DNA of 64,000 nucleotides from Desulforhopalus sp. (GCA_030247675.1 JAOTRX010000010.1:1-64000); one strand, 5' to 3'. Shown: positions 34,601 through 42,795, counted from the first letter of the stretch. The notes: generated by a model from the sequence alone, not told the origin. Made by a program: numbers and translations.

Positions 34601-34647
34601 ACGATCAGCTTCTTGCTATGATCGAATCGGTTACCGAGATGCATTGA
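31612..34647 (+). CDS. hdrA: HdrA-like flavoprotein, double-length
   Basis: 1011 residues from GTG 31612, chosen for GGAGG eight bases upstream; the open frame extends further 5' without a good site. Order: FAD domain (VGSGIGGMQ, about 21), HdrA block FPTGDCAMCMISPRM, N-terminal 4Fe-4S clusters (CTGCGACEPECP, about 117; CRKCEKVC), HdrA middle (QCVGSRN, REQCSWCH), a second complete FAD/Hdr module (IGGGIAGM, about 607; QCVGSREEPNNYCSR), and a terminal 2[4Fe-4S] ferredoxin (CMSCLACVKKCP, CTGCGICAGVCP). HdrA is the electron-bifurcating flavin subunit. With MvhD, MetV and MetF it should form a methylene-THF reductase complex like that in Moorella. Confidence 0.93.
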   Translation: MTRITPQQDNKDRIGAVLVVGSGIGGMQASLDLANSGLMVHMINDEPSIGGTMSRLDKTFPTGDCAMCMISPRMVESSRHANIKMHTMTRVLKVSGEEGNFTVTLEQKARYVDPDRCTGCGACEPECPSKVSNFFNQGLDKRKAIYALFPQAVPNTRAIDAAHCLYLTKGVCRKCEKVCDAKAINYEDKDKQFDVKVGSIVLTPGLKTYQPEIRQELGYGKAKNIVTSLQFERLLSASGPCSGVVARPSDGRHPKRLAWVQCVGSRNSHNANPWCSSVCCMYAAKQSIIAKEHDKEVQSTVFYMELRAFGKDFDKYIEKAKRDAGVIYKRAMISEIIEDPKTGNLLIHSVGEDGKVVHEEFDMVILSIGFEPRNDAAEFSKIFGIDTDTYGFAQTSKLRPVETSRNGVYVAGTYQGPKDIPETVIQGSGAAAGAMALLGDRRGTEVTKVVLPDERDITSEEPRVGVIVCHCGTNIAGTVDVKRVAETAAKEPGVVHAETIIYACAPDGQQKIRDLIKDKGLNRVVVASCTPRTHSPLFQDTIREVGLNRFLFELADIREQCSWCHMHDNENATKKAIEIVNMIVAKTKRLLPVTSASVGVTHTALIIGGGIAGMTSALSLVDQGYGVHLVERSETLGGLLRNVRANLEGDDVKAFLADTIKKVESSPAITVHLSATVDKVDGFVGNFVTTLTNGQTVNHGAILIATGGTEYSPEEYGYKDSEKIITQRELETLLAEKGPDNQKTYVMIQCVGSREEPNNYCSRICCQDALKNSIAIKEKAPDAQVVVLYRDMRSYGLKEEYYRKARDLGVLFFLYVPEEKPQVEPAGDKVRVTLAGKVLGREMVIDADHVILSTGLRPQPDGDEFAKKFKLTCNIDGFLLEAHVKLRPVDFPSEGFFLAGLAHAPKNLEETVSQALAAAGRTGALLSHESLTVSGVISKHNRNICMSCLACVKKCPFGAPFIDTDGRVSHNEVKCTGCGICAGVCPAKAYQVNYFRDDQLLAMIESVTEMH

Positions 34648-34729
34648 TATTCAGTAGCTTTTACGAGAGATAGCGGAGTTTGGGGAAGACAATTATTCAG
34701 AAGGTCAAGTCAACAAGAAGGAATGGATA

Positions 34730-35248
34730 ATGGGGATTGACGCAGAAAAAATTGAAGAACCGAAAAGTCCGGAAAAACAACAGGATATTCCCTCCGACTG
34801 GAAAGCCAACATAATTGCTTTTGCTTGTCATTATTGCGCTTTTGCAGCCGCTGATCTGGCAGGGGTCATGCGCTTGTCGTATCCACCCAATGTCAAAGTG
34901 GTTCGCCTGCCCTGCACTGGCAAGCTCGACCAGGTTTATATCTTGCGAGCCTTTGAGCGTGGCATCGACGGTGTCTTTACCGCCGGCTGACTTGAGGGAC
35001 AATGTCATTTCCTGGAAGGAAATTTGAATGCTGCCAAAAGAGTTAAGAAGGTCAAAGACATGTTGCATATGATCGGCATTGATCCGGCCCGGTTGGAGTT
35101 TTTTAACCTTTCTGCTGCGCAGGGACCAAGGTGGGCCGAGATCTGCACTGAGTTTAGTAAAAAAATCAGTGCAATGGGACCATCGCCCATATGGTTTGCC
35201 CTTCAAAAGAAAAAAGTGTCCACGGAGAATGAAAAACAGGCCGCCTGA
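34730..35248 (+). CDS. mvhD: MvhD-like electron-transfer subunit, selenocysteine
   Basis: 172 residues if the TGA at 34988-34990 is read as Sec87. The frame before (IIAFACHYCAFAAADLAG, VRLPCTGKLD, GVFTAG) and after (LEGQCHFLEGNLNAAKRV, QGPRWAEI) matches one MvhD/FrhD protein; Sec replaces the Cys of the conserved VAGC-x4-CH block, as in archaeal Sec-containing relatives. MvhD holds a [2Fe-2S] cluster and links HdrA to its electron donor. The start ATG follows GAAGGAATGGATA. It lies 82 bases after hdrA and upstream of metV. A SECIS-like hairpin follows the UGA. Confidence 0.9.
34991..35023 (+). promoter_or_regulatory. SECIS-like hairpin of mvhD
   Basis: ATTTCC (35007-35012) pairs with GGAAAT (35018-35023), loop TGGAA, starting 23 bases after the UGA. 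Spacing and the GG in the loop fit bacterial SECIS elements. Confidence 0.7.
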
Positions 35249-35298
35249 TATGTCCTGTGGCGGAACTACCGTTTTACTGACGAAGGAGTGGAGAGGCT

Positions 35299-35961
35299 AT
35301 GATAGTAGGACAGCAAAAACCGTTTGATGAAATATGGGGGATGGTTAAGGACCATAAACAGCTCACCGTATTCGGGTGTAATACCTGCGTTGCCGTGTGC
35401 CACCAAGGTGGCAACAAAGAGGCGGAGATTCTCGCCTCCCTGTTGCGGATGCGGGCTACCCAGGAAGGTGTCGAGATTGAAATTAAGAACGGCGGTATTG
35501 AGAGACAGTGCGAACATCCGTTCTTCGAGTCAGCCAAAGATCTTCTGGATAGTTCAGAGGCGATCCTCAGCATGGCCTGTGGTATCGGTGTGCAGTTTGT
35601 CGCTGAAAAATATATGAGTACCCCAGTGTATCCGGCTTTGAACACCACGTTTCTCGGTGATGTAAAGACCGACTGGCATTTTACTGAAAAATGCCAAGCC
35701 TGTGGCGATTGCATCCTCGGTATCACCGGCGGTGTCTGTCCGGTCAGCCGTTGTTGTAAGCGACTCTTCAACGGTCCGTGTGGAGGGTCTTCCAAGGGCA
35801 AATGCGAGATTTCCAAGGAATTGGATTGTGCCTGGCAGTTGGTTGTCGATCGCCTCGAAGCCCTTGGCAAACTTAATGATTATGAGAAGATAACCCCTAT
35901 TAAAGATTGGTCGAAAGATCGTGCAGGCGGGCCTCGGTCATTTAAATTGGAGGGCTTTTAA
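35299..35961 (+). CDS. metV: MetV-like zinc/iron-sulfur subunit of methylene-THF reductase
   Basis: 220 residues of the MetV (methylene-THF reductase C-terminal domain) family. Cysteine motifs: FGCNTCVAVCHQGG (about 30-43), QCEHPFF, and CQACGDCILG, GVCPVSRC, GPCGGSSKGKCE in the last third (about 133-175). MetV is obligate partner of the short, non-enteric-type MetF in acetogens and carries electrons to its flavin. It is two bases upstream of metF, so the pair is translationally coupled. Confidence 0.88.
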   Translation: MIVGQQKPFDEIWGMVKDHKQLTVFGCNTCVAVCHQGGNKEAEILASLLRMRATQEGVEIEIKNGGIERQCEHPFFESAKDLLDSSEAILSMACGIGVQFVAEKYMSTPVYPALNTTFLGDVKTDWHFTEKCQACGDCILGITGGVCPVSRCCKRLFNGPCGGSSKGKCEISKELDCAWQLVVDRLEALGKLNDYEKITPIKDWSKDRAGGPRSFKLEGF

Positions 35962-35963
35962 TC

Positions 35964-36896
35964 GTGGAAACCAAAACCAACAGCAAACTTGAGAAAATCT
36001 TTAAGAGTGGTGTTATGGCGGTTACCAGCGAGTGCGGTCCGCCCCGTTCAAGTGACCCTGCCCATATCATCGCCAAGGGTCATATAATAAAAAATCATGT
36101 CGATGCTATTAATATCACTGACAATCAGACAGCGGTTACCAGGCTATGCAGCCTTGCAGCCTGTATCCATCTAAAGTTGCAGGGAATGGAGCCGGTTTTG
36201 CAAATGGTTGTGCGTGACCGGAATCGGATTGCCCTGCAGGCCGACATACTCGGTGCTGCGTCTTTTGGTATTAATAACGTGCTATGCCTTTCCGGCGACC
36301 ATCAGAGTTTCGGTGATCATCCAAAGTCGCAGAATGTCTTTGATCTGGATTCCATGCAGCTTGTTCAGACTGTCCGGCATATGCGCGATGAGGGCAAGTT
36401 CCTCAGTGGCGAGGAAATCAAGCGCCCCCCCAGCCTCTTCGTTGGTGCGGCGGCTAATCCTTTCGCTGATCCCTTCAAGATCAGGGTTCCGCGTCTGGCT
36501 AAAAAAATCGCCGCTGGTGCCGAATTCATTCAAACCCAGTGTGTCTACAACCTCGACAAGTTTGAACTGTGGATGAAGGGTGTTGTCGAAAGGGGCTTGC
36601 ATGAGCAGGTGTATATTATGCCTGGTATCACCCCCATGCGGTCAGTGGGTATGGCAAAATACATGGCCCGCGCCGTACCGGGAATGGATGTACCCGAGGA
36701 GCTTATCAAGCGACTCTCGGGAGTTCCCAAAGAAAAGCAGGCGGAAGAGGGAATCACTATCGCTGTTGAGTCTATTCAGCGTTTGAAGGAATGCAAAGGA
36801 GTCAGTGGCTTCCATATTATGGCTATTGAGTGGGAAGACAAAGTACCCGAGATAGTTGAAAGATCTGGTCTGTATCCACGACCGGTCGTTGAGTAG
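35964..36896 (+). CDS. metF: 5,10-methylenetetrahydrofolate reductase
   Basis: 310 residues from GTG 35964. It is a TIM-barrel FAD enzyme with VTSECGPPRSSDPAHI (catalytic Glu region), AINITDNQTAVTRL (about 46), FGINNVLCLSGDHQ (about 99), and AEFIQTQCVYNLDKF plus VYIMPGITPMRS in the C-terminal half. It makes methyl-THF from methylene-THF in the methyl branch (or the reverse in acetate oxidisers). Context with hdrA-mvhD-metV indicates the bifurcation-linked form rather than the NADH-only E. coli type. Confidence 0.93.
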   Translation: METKTNSKLEKIFKSGVMAVTSECGPPRSSDPAHIIAKGHIIKNHVDAINITDNQTAVTRLCSLAACIHLKLQGMEPVLQMVVRDRNRIALQADILGAASFGINNVLCLSGDHQSFGDHPKSQNVFDLDSMQLVQTVRHMRDEGKFLSGEEIKRPPSLFVGAAANPFADPFKIRVPRLAKKIAAGAEFIQTQCVYNLDKFELWMKGVVERGLHEQVYIMPGITPMRSVGMAKYMARAVPGMDVPEELIKRLSGVPKEKQAEEGITIAVESIQRLKECKGVSGFHIMAIEWEDKVPEIVERSGLYPRPVVE

Positions 36897-36926
36897 AGTT
36901 CGGTGCAGTAAGGCAGAGAGGTTGGT

Positions 36927-37118
36927 ATGTGTCAGACAAGCGTAATGATGGAAAAAGATGGTGGCGTGGAGTTGCTTTTGGAAAATGTCACAAACCTTGA
37001 AGTGTTAAGTGACAGTTTAAGTATTACCACCTTGTTTGAGGGTACGACTTCATGGCCGGGGGTGGCGATTCGTCGTATCGACTTTTCTGCCGGTAAGGTG
37101 TATCTATACCGAAAGTGA
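36927..37118 (+). CDS. cooT: CooT family nickel-binding protein
   Basis: 63 residues beginning MCQTSVMM, with the invariant Cys2 that binds nickel in Rhodospirillum CooT. The remainder (VTNLEVLSDSLSITTLFEG, WPGVAIRRIDFSAGKVYL) matches the CooT barrel. CooT takes part in nickel supply to CO dehydrogenase. It is 30 bases after metF with a GAGAGGTTGGT ribosome site, so is in the same operon. That predicts a nickel-dependent CODH/ACS elsewhere in the genome. Confidence 0.88.
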   Translation: MCQTSVMMEKDGGVELLLENVTNLEVLSDSLSITTLFEGTTSWPGVAIRRIDFSAGKVYLYRK

Positions 37119-37160
37119 TGACCTGAAAAATATTTTTAGGTTCAAAGAATTGGAGATGGA

Positions 37161-37421
37161 ATGGACAATGTCGAAAAGCTGCGGGTCATGCTGCAGCACT
37201 GGATAGAGCACAATAAAGGTCACATGGATGAGTTCGAAAAATGGCGGACAACCATGAGCGATGAAGGACGGAAGTCGCTTGCCGGTCATATACAGCGAAC
37301 TATGGAACTTATGGCCTCGGTCAATGTCGAACTTGGACAGGCGCTTCAAGAGGCCGGAGGTACAAAGCACGATGATGACCACCATCATCACCACCATGAC
37401 GGTGGTCATCACCATCACTAA
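37161..37421 (+). CDS. Small helical protein with histidine-rich tail
   Basis: 86 residues. The first 65 form amphipathic helices with scattered His (LQHWIEHNKGHMDEFEKW, HIQRTMELM). The tail from residue about 72 is Asp/His-rich: HDDDHHHHHHDGGHHHH. The tail is a typical Ni/Zn storage or delivery segment, as in HypB or CooJ. Together with the adjoining cooT this points to nickel handling for CODH, which is inference. Not assigned to a named family. Confidence 0.85.
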   Translation: MDNVEKLRVMLQHWIEHNKGHMDEFEKWRTTMSDEGRKSLAGHIQRTMELMASVNVELGQALQEAGGTKHDDDHHHHHHDGGHHHH

Positions 37422-37484
37422 AACGCTTCTGGCCGACTGCGAACGGCTTCATGGAGTGTTGAGTTTCTTAAAGTAGAAAGATTA

Positions 37485-37524
37485 AAGGCGGAAGAATCGA
37501 TCCCTCGATTCTTCCGCCTTTTTT
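37485..37524 (+). terminator. Terminator of the hdrA-metF operon
   Basis: A 16-base perfect stem starting AAGGCGGAAG, loop TCCC, followed by six T. It separates the plus-strand operon from convergent folD. Confidence 0.92.
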
Positions 37525-37553
37525 GCTTCTATTGATCGTTGGAGAGGAGATGT

Positions 37554-38447
37554 TTACAGTCCGAGGCTCTTCTTGGCTGAGGCGAGGGTGTTTTTCATCA
37601 ACATGGTGATGGTCATTGGGCCGACTCCACCAGGTACCGGTGTGATTTTTCCGGCAATTTCCTTAGCTTTCTCAAAGTCAACATCGCCCTTGAGAATGGC
37701 TTTTCCGGTTTTCTCATTCATGCCGACACGATTGACACCGACATCAATAACCGTTGACCCAGGTTTGATCCATTCCGGTTTTACCAGATCCGGAACACCG
37801 GCTGCGACGATGAGAATGTCAGCGCGTTTGCAGTGGGAGGCAAGGTCCTTGGTGCGTGTGTGAACAATGGTAACGGTGCTGTTGGCACCTTTGCCTTTTT
37901 GCGCCATCATCATGGCAATCGGCTTGCCGACGATGTTCGAACGGCCGACAACCACCACCTCGGCGCCGGAGGTTTCAGTGCCGGAACGAACGATGAGTTC
38001 CTGGATACCGGCCGGCGTGCAGGGCAGGAAGCGAACCTCGTCGCCGCCGATCATTAATCTGCCGACGTTGACCGGATGGAAGGCGTCAACGTCCTTGTCG
38101 GGATCGATAGCGTTAAGAACTTTCTTGTCATCGATGTGTTTCGGCAGGGGTAACTGCACCAGAATGCCATGAATATTCGGATCTTTGTTATATTTGTCGA
38201 TCAGGGCGAGCAGGGCCTCTTCGGAGATGGTATCCGGTTGATCGTCCTGGATTTCATTGAATCCGAGGCCTATCGCGGTTTTTACTTTCAGGGTGACATA
38301 GCTGATGGAGGCGGGGCTTTTGCCGACGAGGATGGTCACCAGGCCCGGGACCTTGCCGGTTTTGGCTTTCATCGCCTCGACTTCCTGTTTCAATTCGGCA
38401 AGAATTTCTTCTCGAATCTTGGTTCCACTAATAATTTCAGCAGTCAT
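37554..38447 (-). CDS. folD: Bifunctional methylene-THF dehydrogenase/cyclohydrolase
   Basis: 297 residues, the usual FolD length. The active site lysine lies in SYVTLKVKTA (family: YxxxK, about 50-58). GILVQLPLPKHID (about 95), the PCTPAGIQELI block (about 143) and the NAD(P) site VVVGRSNIVGKP (about 167) are all present, as is PGGVGPMTITMLM near the end. It interconverts formyl-, methenyl- and methylene-THF between Fhs and MetF. Transcribed after fhs on the same strand with about 160 bases in between, which include a CCCCG/CGGGG hairpin near 38515. Confidence 0.95.
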   Translation of the reverse strand: MTAEIISGTKIREEILAELKQEVEAMKAKTGKVPGLVTILVGKSPASISYVTLKVKTAIGLGFNEIQDDQPDTISEEALLALIDKYNKDPNIHGILVQLPLPKHIDDKKVLNAIDPDKDVDAFHPVNVGRLMIGGDEVRFLPCTPAGIQELIVRSGTETSGAEVVVVGRSNIVGKPIAMMMAQKGKGANSTVTIVHTRTKDLASHCKRADILIVAAGVPDLVKPEWIKPGSTVIDVGVNRVGMNEKTGKAILKGDVDFEKAKEIAGKITPVPGGVGPMTITMLMKNTLASAKKSLGL

Positions 38448-38555
38448 ATCGCTTGAGCTCCTTTTTAGTACAGTAGAAATTCATTTTTTGAAAAGAATTT
38501 CGTGAAGGTACTTACCCCGTTTACGGGGATAAAAATCCTGGGTCAATTCAATCAA

Positions 38556-38591
38556 GAAAAAGAGGGGCGGAAGGTTCAGTCTCTTCCGCCC
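38556..38591 (-). terminator. Terminator after fhs
   Basis: On the minus strand: GGGCGGAAG, nine-base loop, CTTCCGCCC, then CTCTTTTTC. It lies 20 bases past the fhs stop. Read-through to folD is still possible. Confidence 0.8.
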
Positions 38592-38610
38592 TTGTGCTGC
38601 ACATAATTGT

Positions 38611-40386
38611 TTAGAATACACCCTCAACCTTACCGGTTTCCAGATTGACGTCAACGCGCTTGAACGCCGGGTTGGAGCTTGTGCCGGGCATGAGGCTGAT
38701 GGTTCCGGCAACGGGAACGATAAATCCAGCACCACCGTAGGTGAGAACTTCCCGGATGGTTAACCGCCAGCCCTTGGGCACACCCTTCAGGGCCGGGTTG
38801 TCGGAGAGTGACAGGTGGGTCTTAACCATACACATGCCGAGGCCGGCAAGTTTTGGATCGGCCTGAATCCTATCGATTGCCTTGTTGGCCTCGCCGGAAT
38901 AATCGACACCGTCGGCGCCGTAAACTTCCTTGGCGATGAGCTCAATTCTTTCCTTGATCGGCATATCAAGACTATAGAGTAACTTAAAGTTGGACTTCTC
39001 TTCGCAGGCTTCTACAACGGTCTTGGCGAATTCGATGGCACCTTCGCCGCCTTTCTCCCAATGCCTGGACAGTGCAACGCGGGAGCCTTCCGCTTCACAC
39101 AGCTCACGAACCTTGGCGATCTCCGCGTCGGTATCGGTGTAGAAGGCATTGATGCAGACAACCGAGGGAATACCGGCCTTGCGGACATTGCGGATATGAT
39201 GGATGAGATTGGCGCAACCTTTGGCAACCCAGTCAACGTTTTCGGTTTTATATTCGGCCGGCATTGGTTTGCCGGGAACGGGAACGGGTGCACCACCGTG
39301 GCATTTGAGTGCCCGGATTGTGGCAACGATAACTACACAATTGGGAATAAGGCCGGAGTAGCGGCATTTCAGGTTCCAGAATTTCTCGAAGCCGATATCG
39401 GCGCCAAATCCGGACTCGGTTACATGGTAATCGGCAAGTTTAAGGCCAATGCGGTCGGCGATAATAGAGCTCTGGCCGATAGCGATGTTGGCGAAAGGTC
39501 CGGCATGAACGATAACCGGCTGGCCTTCGAGGGTCTGCATGAGGGACGGGTTGATGGCATCAACCATCCATGCGGTCATTGCTCCGGCAACCTGCAGATC
39601 TTCAGTGGTGATTGCTTTGCCGGTTTTCGAGTAGGCAACAACGATCTTGCCCATTCTTTCACGCATGTCTTTCAGGTCGGTGGCCATGGCGAGGATCGCC
39701 ATAACTTCCGAAGAAACGGCGATACCGAACTTGGATTTCATCATGAAGCCATCGGTTTTGCCGTTAACCCCGTCAATACCGATAATGATGTTGCGGAGGG
39801 CCTGGCAGCAGAAATCCATAATCCAACCCATAGCAACGTTGGTAGGATCGATGTCAAGACGCTTCATGCCGGACAATCTTTCCAGCTGTTCGTCGTTGTA
39901 GTTTCTTTCATGCTGCATACGGGAGGTCAAAGCAACCATCGCTAAGTTGTGGGCGTTCATGATGGCGTTGATGTCGCCGGTGAAGCCGAGCGAGAAGGGG
40001 GTGAGCGGAATGCACTGGGCAAGACCACCACCGGCTGCCGATCCCTTGATATTCATGGTCGGGCCACCGGATGGCTGACGGATCGCGGCACAAACGCTCT
40101 TGCCTATTTTGCCTAAGCCTTGAACCAGGCCCATGGAAGAGGTAGATTTTCCCTCGCCAAGCGGGGTTGGGGTAATTGCTGTAACATCAATGTATTTGCC
40201 GTCCGGTTTGTCCTTCAATCTTTTGAGTACTTTTTGGAAGTCAATTTTAGCAATGTAGTGACCCTGGGGGAGCAACTCTTCCTTGGTCAAGCCGAGTTTC
40301 TCGCCGATCTCATAGATCGTTAACATCGTTTTTTCCGCATCTTGTGCAATTTCCCAGTCCGCATGCTTGGTAGGATCTAAAACCAT
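38611..40386 (-). CDS. fhs: Formate--tetrahydrofolate ligase
   Basis: 591 residues. It activates formate with ATP and THF to 10-formyl-THF, the second step of the methyl branch. The P-loop-like block TPTPLGEGKSTSSMG lies at about 71-85; QPSGGPTMNIKGSAAGGG, PFSLGFTGDINA, and the C-terminal GTISLMPG are family hallmarks. ATG follows AGGAGTGTACC. Located with folD, metF and fdhA, it supports a complete formate-to-methyl-THF route. The sequence looks intact. Confidence 0.96.
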   Translation of the reverse strand: MVLDPTKHADWEIAQDAEKTMLTIYEIGEKLGLTKEELLPQGHYIAKIDFQKVLKRLKDKPDGKYIDVTAITPTPLGEGKSTSSMGLVQGLGKIGKSVCAAIRQPSGGPTMNIKGSAAGGGLAQCIPLTPFSLGFTGDINAIMNAHNLAMVALTSRMQHERNYNDEQLERLSGMKRLDIDPTNVAMGWIMDFCCQALRNIIIGIDGVNGKTDGFMMKSKFGIAVSSEVMAILAMATDLKDMRERMGKIVVAYSKTGKAITTEDLQVAGAMTAWMVDAINPSLMQTLEGQPVIVHAGPFANIAIGQSSIIADRIGLKLADYHVTESGFGADIGFEKFWNLKCRYSGLIPNCVVIVATIRALKCHGGAPVPVPGKPMPAEYKTENVDWVAKGCANLIHHIRNVRKAGIPSVVCINAFYTDTDAEIAKVRELCEAEGSRVALSRHWEKGGEGAIEFAKTVVEACEEKSNFKLLYSLDMPIKERIELIAKEVYGADGVDYSGEANKAIDRIQADPKLAGLGMCMVKTHLSLSDNPALKGVPKGWRLTIREVLTYGGAGFIVPVAGTISLMPGTSSNPAFKRVDVNLETGKVEGVF

Positions 40387-41018
40387 GGTACACTCCTTTG
40401 TTAAATTGCGGCCCTCTTCGAGCCAGTGAAAGAGTTACAGCGTCTCCAGCGTATTCTTTGGTAATGAGGTGACAAATGCCGCCACTTTGACACGAAATCC
40501 TCGCCAGTCATCGCAGTGCTGGAGGTAGGTGGAACAAGCCGACAAAAAGGCACAATTTTTCAAGGTACAACTCGAATAATTTCTTGCTGGGCTAGTGAAG
40601 ACAGTTCGCTTTGATGCCCAAATAACAGGAAATTCGTACCATAAACAGCTGCGATTATCAATCGGTTTTAATAAGGGAGTTTTGTAAGAATTTTTAAAAG
40701 TTACCAGAGAAATAAAACGGGAGGATGCGGGTACTTTTTGTGTCTGAAGTCTAAACAGTTCAAATATCCGATGATGGCTCGTTGGGACAGCTTTACGTTC
40801 AGGCGAAAGAGAAGATGCAAACTGCATAAGGGAATTAATAAAGCGTGGCCGCTATCGGCCAGAGAACTTTTTGGGAGGGCAATTCTTCTTGCATATCTTG
40901 ATCAAACAACGCCTCACAGGTTCTGTTCAGGAATTATGAAAAATATGGAAATATACGGAAATACACACATTGTGGTATTGCCTGTTTCGTCAAACCTACT
41001 ACAATGTTTTGCGTATCG
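40387..41018. other. Divergent intergenic region
   Basis: About 630 bases between fhs and the CoA-disulfide reductase gene. It must hold both promoters. Possible frames in it lack coding character. No riboswitch was recognised. Confidence 0.4.
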
Positions 41019-41039
41019 CGTCACCGTCTGGTGGTGACG
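41019..41039. promoter_or_regulatory. Operator-like inverted repeat
   Basis: CGTCACC, seven bases, GGTGACG, perfect arms, 34 bases before the start of the CoA-disulfide reductase gene. Size and position suit a dimeric repressor site. Confidence 0.5.
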
Positions 41040-41072
41040 AAGCAATACAATACACCAAGATGAGGAATGGTT

Positions 41073-42779
41073 ATGGCGAAGAAAGTGGTGATCATCGGTG
41101 CGGTGGCTCTGGGCCCTAAGGTTGCCTGCAGATTGAGACGTCTTGATCCCGAGGCTGAGATCACCCTTGTCGACCGGGATGATATTATTTCCTATGGAGG
41201 ATGCGGGATTCCGTACTATGTTGGCGGTGATATCAATGATATTGAAGATCTCTGCAAGACAACGTCGCATGCTATCAGGGATAAAGCCTTTTTTGAGAGC
41301 TGTAAAGGGCTGAGGGTTCTCACCAGGGTTGAGGCGAGGGCGATCTTGCGGCGGGAAAAACAGGTGCTCGTATGCAATTTGGAAACCGGCGAAGAAAATC
41401 TCCTTGATTATGACAAGTTGGTGCTGGCTACAGGGGCAAGAGCAGTTCGTCCGCCATTTCCCGGAGCTGATCTGTCGAGGGTCTTCACCGTATCAGATCT
41501 GCACGATGCCAAGACCTTGAAGACCTTGATGTCGGCAGGCAAGGTCAATAAGGCTGTCGTTGTCGGGGCGGGTGCAGTGGGCTTGGAAATTACCGAAGCA
41601 CTGACTGATTTATGGGGCATTGAGACAACGCTCGTGGAAATGGAAGATCAGGTGTTGCCCACCCTGCTCGGTAAATGTATTGCCAGGGTGGCCGCCGTAG
41701 AGCTGCAGCGTCACGGTGTTGAGCTGCTCCTTGAAGCGAAGGTGCTGGCGGTTTCGGAAAACGAGGAGACTGGACGCTTGATAGTCAGGACCTCGAGGAA
41801 ATCGTTAGAGGTTGACATTGTTGTTCTGGCTGCAGGTGTAAGGCCGAATACATCATTAGCGCGGGAGGCCGGATTGGCCCTGGGGGCTTCGGGAGGGATC
41901 AGCGTCGACCGGCGGTTGCGAACCAGCGATCCATCGATCTATGCCGGTGGCGATTGCGTGGAGATCCGCAACCTGATCAGTGGGGAAAACATGCTCATGG
42001 CCCTTGGATCGCTGGCCAATCGGCAGGGTCGGATTATCGCCACCAATATAAGCGGTGGGCAGAGCCATTTCAGGGGAACGGTTGGCACCTTCTGTTTAAA
42101 ACTCTTTGAGTTGGGGATAAGCAAGGCAGGGCTCACCTATCGGCAGGCAAGGGAAACCGGCTTTGATCCGGTGTATGGCGTCGTATCCCAGGCCGATCAT
42201 GCCCATTTTTACCCGAGTTCCGAGCTTATGTATATCTCTCTGCTTGCCGACCGAAAGTCACGGAAGATTATCGGTATCGAGGCTGCGGGGAAAAACGGTG
42301 ATGCCGTGAAGTCGCGGGTGGATACCGTTGCCGTACTCCTCGGCCATGGTGTCGATGTCGATGAGATTTGCAGTCTGGAAACCGGATATGCCCCACCTTT
42401 TGCCTCGGCGATGGACGTGATCAATAACGCTGGTAATGCCCTCGACAATATCTTGGCCGGTGGCAATCGGCCGATCGATGCCGCTGATTTTCTTTACGAG
42501 TTCGCCCATAAGCCAACCCGGGTTATCGACATTCGAGGGGAGAAGGAGGCGGCGCCGTTCAAGGCGAAATACGGCTCCAGGTGGCTGAATTTCCCGCAGG
42601 ATCAGCTGCGCCGCAGATTTATTGAAATACCAAAAGACGAGCCATTCTTCCTGCTTTGCGACACTGGGCCGAGATCCTACGAAGCCCAGGTGTTTTTGAC
42701 CGCGCAGGGCATCACTAACACCCGCAACGTCCAAGGTGGCTTCGCCATGATCAAGGTCACCGACCCGAACTTCATCTGA
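41073..42779 (+). CDS. CoA-disulfide reductase with rhodanese domain
   Basis: 568 residues from ATG 41073, eight bases after GAGGA. N-terminal FAD site VVIIGAVALGPKVA (about 4-17; note GAVALG instead of GGVAGG), redox cysteine in SYGGCGIPYYVGG (about 45), NAD site VVVGAGAVGLE (about 168), and SIYAGGDCVE (about 290). The C-terminal rhodanese domain (about 470-565) has VIDIRGEKE and the active-site loop CDTGPRS with cysteine retained. Such fusions reduce CoA disulfide/persulfide or act as NADH oxidase/polysulfide reductase; a role in sulfur or oxidative stress is likely. Confidence 0.9.
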   Translation: MAKKVVIIGAVALGPKVACRLRRLDPEAEITLVDRDDIISYGGCGIPYYVGGDINDIEDLCKTTSHAIRDKAFFESCKGLRVLTRVEARAILRREKQVLVCNLETGEENLLDYDKLVLATGARAVRPPFPGADLSRVFTVSDLHDAKTLKTLMSAGKVNKAVVVGAGAVGLEITEALTDLWGIETTLVEMEDQVLPTLLGKCIARVAAVELQRHGVELLLEAKVLAVSENEETGRLIVRTSRKSLEVDIVVLAAGVRPNTSLAREAGLALGASGGISVDRRLRTSDPSIYAGGDCVEIRNLISGENMLMALGSLANRQGRIIATNISGGQSHFRGTVGTFCLKLFELGISKAGLTYRQARETGFDPVYGVVSQADHAHFYPSSELMYISLLADRKSRKIIGIEAAGKNGDAVKSRVDTVAVLLGHGVDVDEICSLETGYAPPFASAMDVINNAGNALDNILAGGNRPIDAADFLYEFAHKPTRVIDIRGEKEAAPFKAKYGSRWLNFPQDQLRRRFIEIPKDEPFFLLCDTGPRSYEAQVFLTAQGITNTRNVQGGFAMIKVTDPNFI

Positions 42780-42795
42780 AAGCCGCCGGAATTGT

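Noticed and set aside
31612..34647. Selenocysteine in HdrA
   Set aside because: HdrA selenoproteins exist, but this frame has no in-frame TGA and its cysteines are encoded normally.
39061..39945. Long plus-strand ORF (294 codons) opposite fhs
   Set aside because: It is fully inside fhs on the other strand, which is a clear, complete enzyme; the frame is a GC-codon shadow.
40435..41037. ORFs in the region between fhs and the CoA-disulfide reductase gene
   Set aside because: Composition and residue pattern look non-coding and both overlap on opposite strands.
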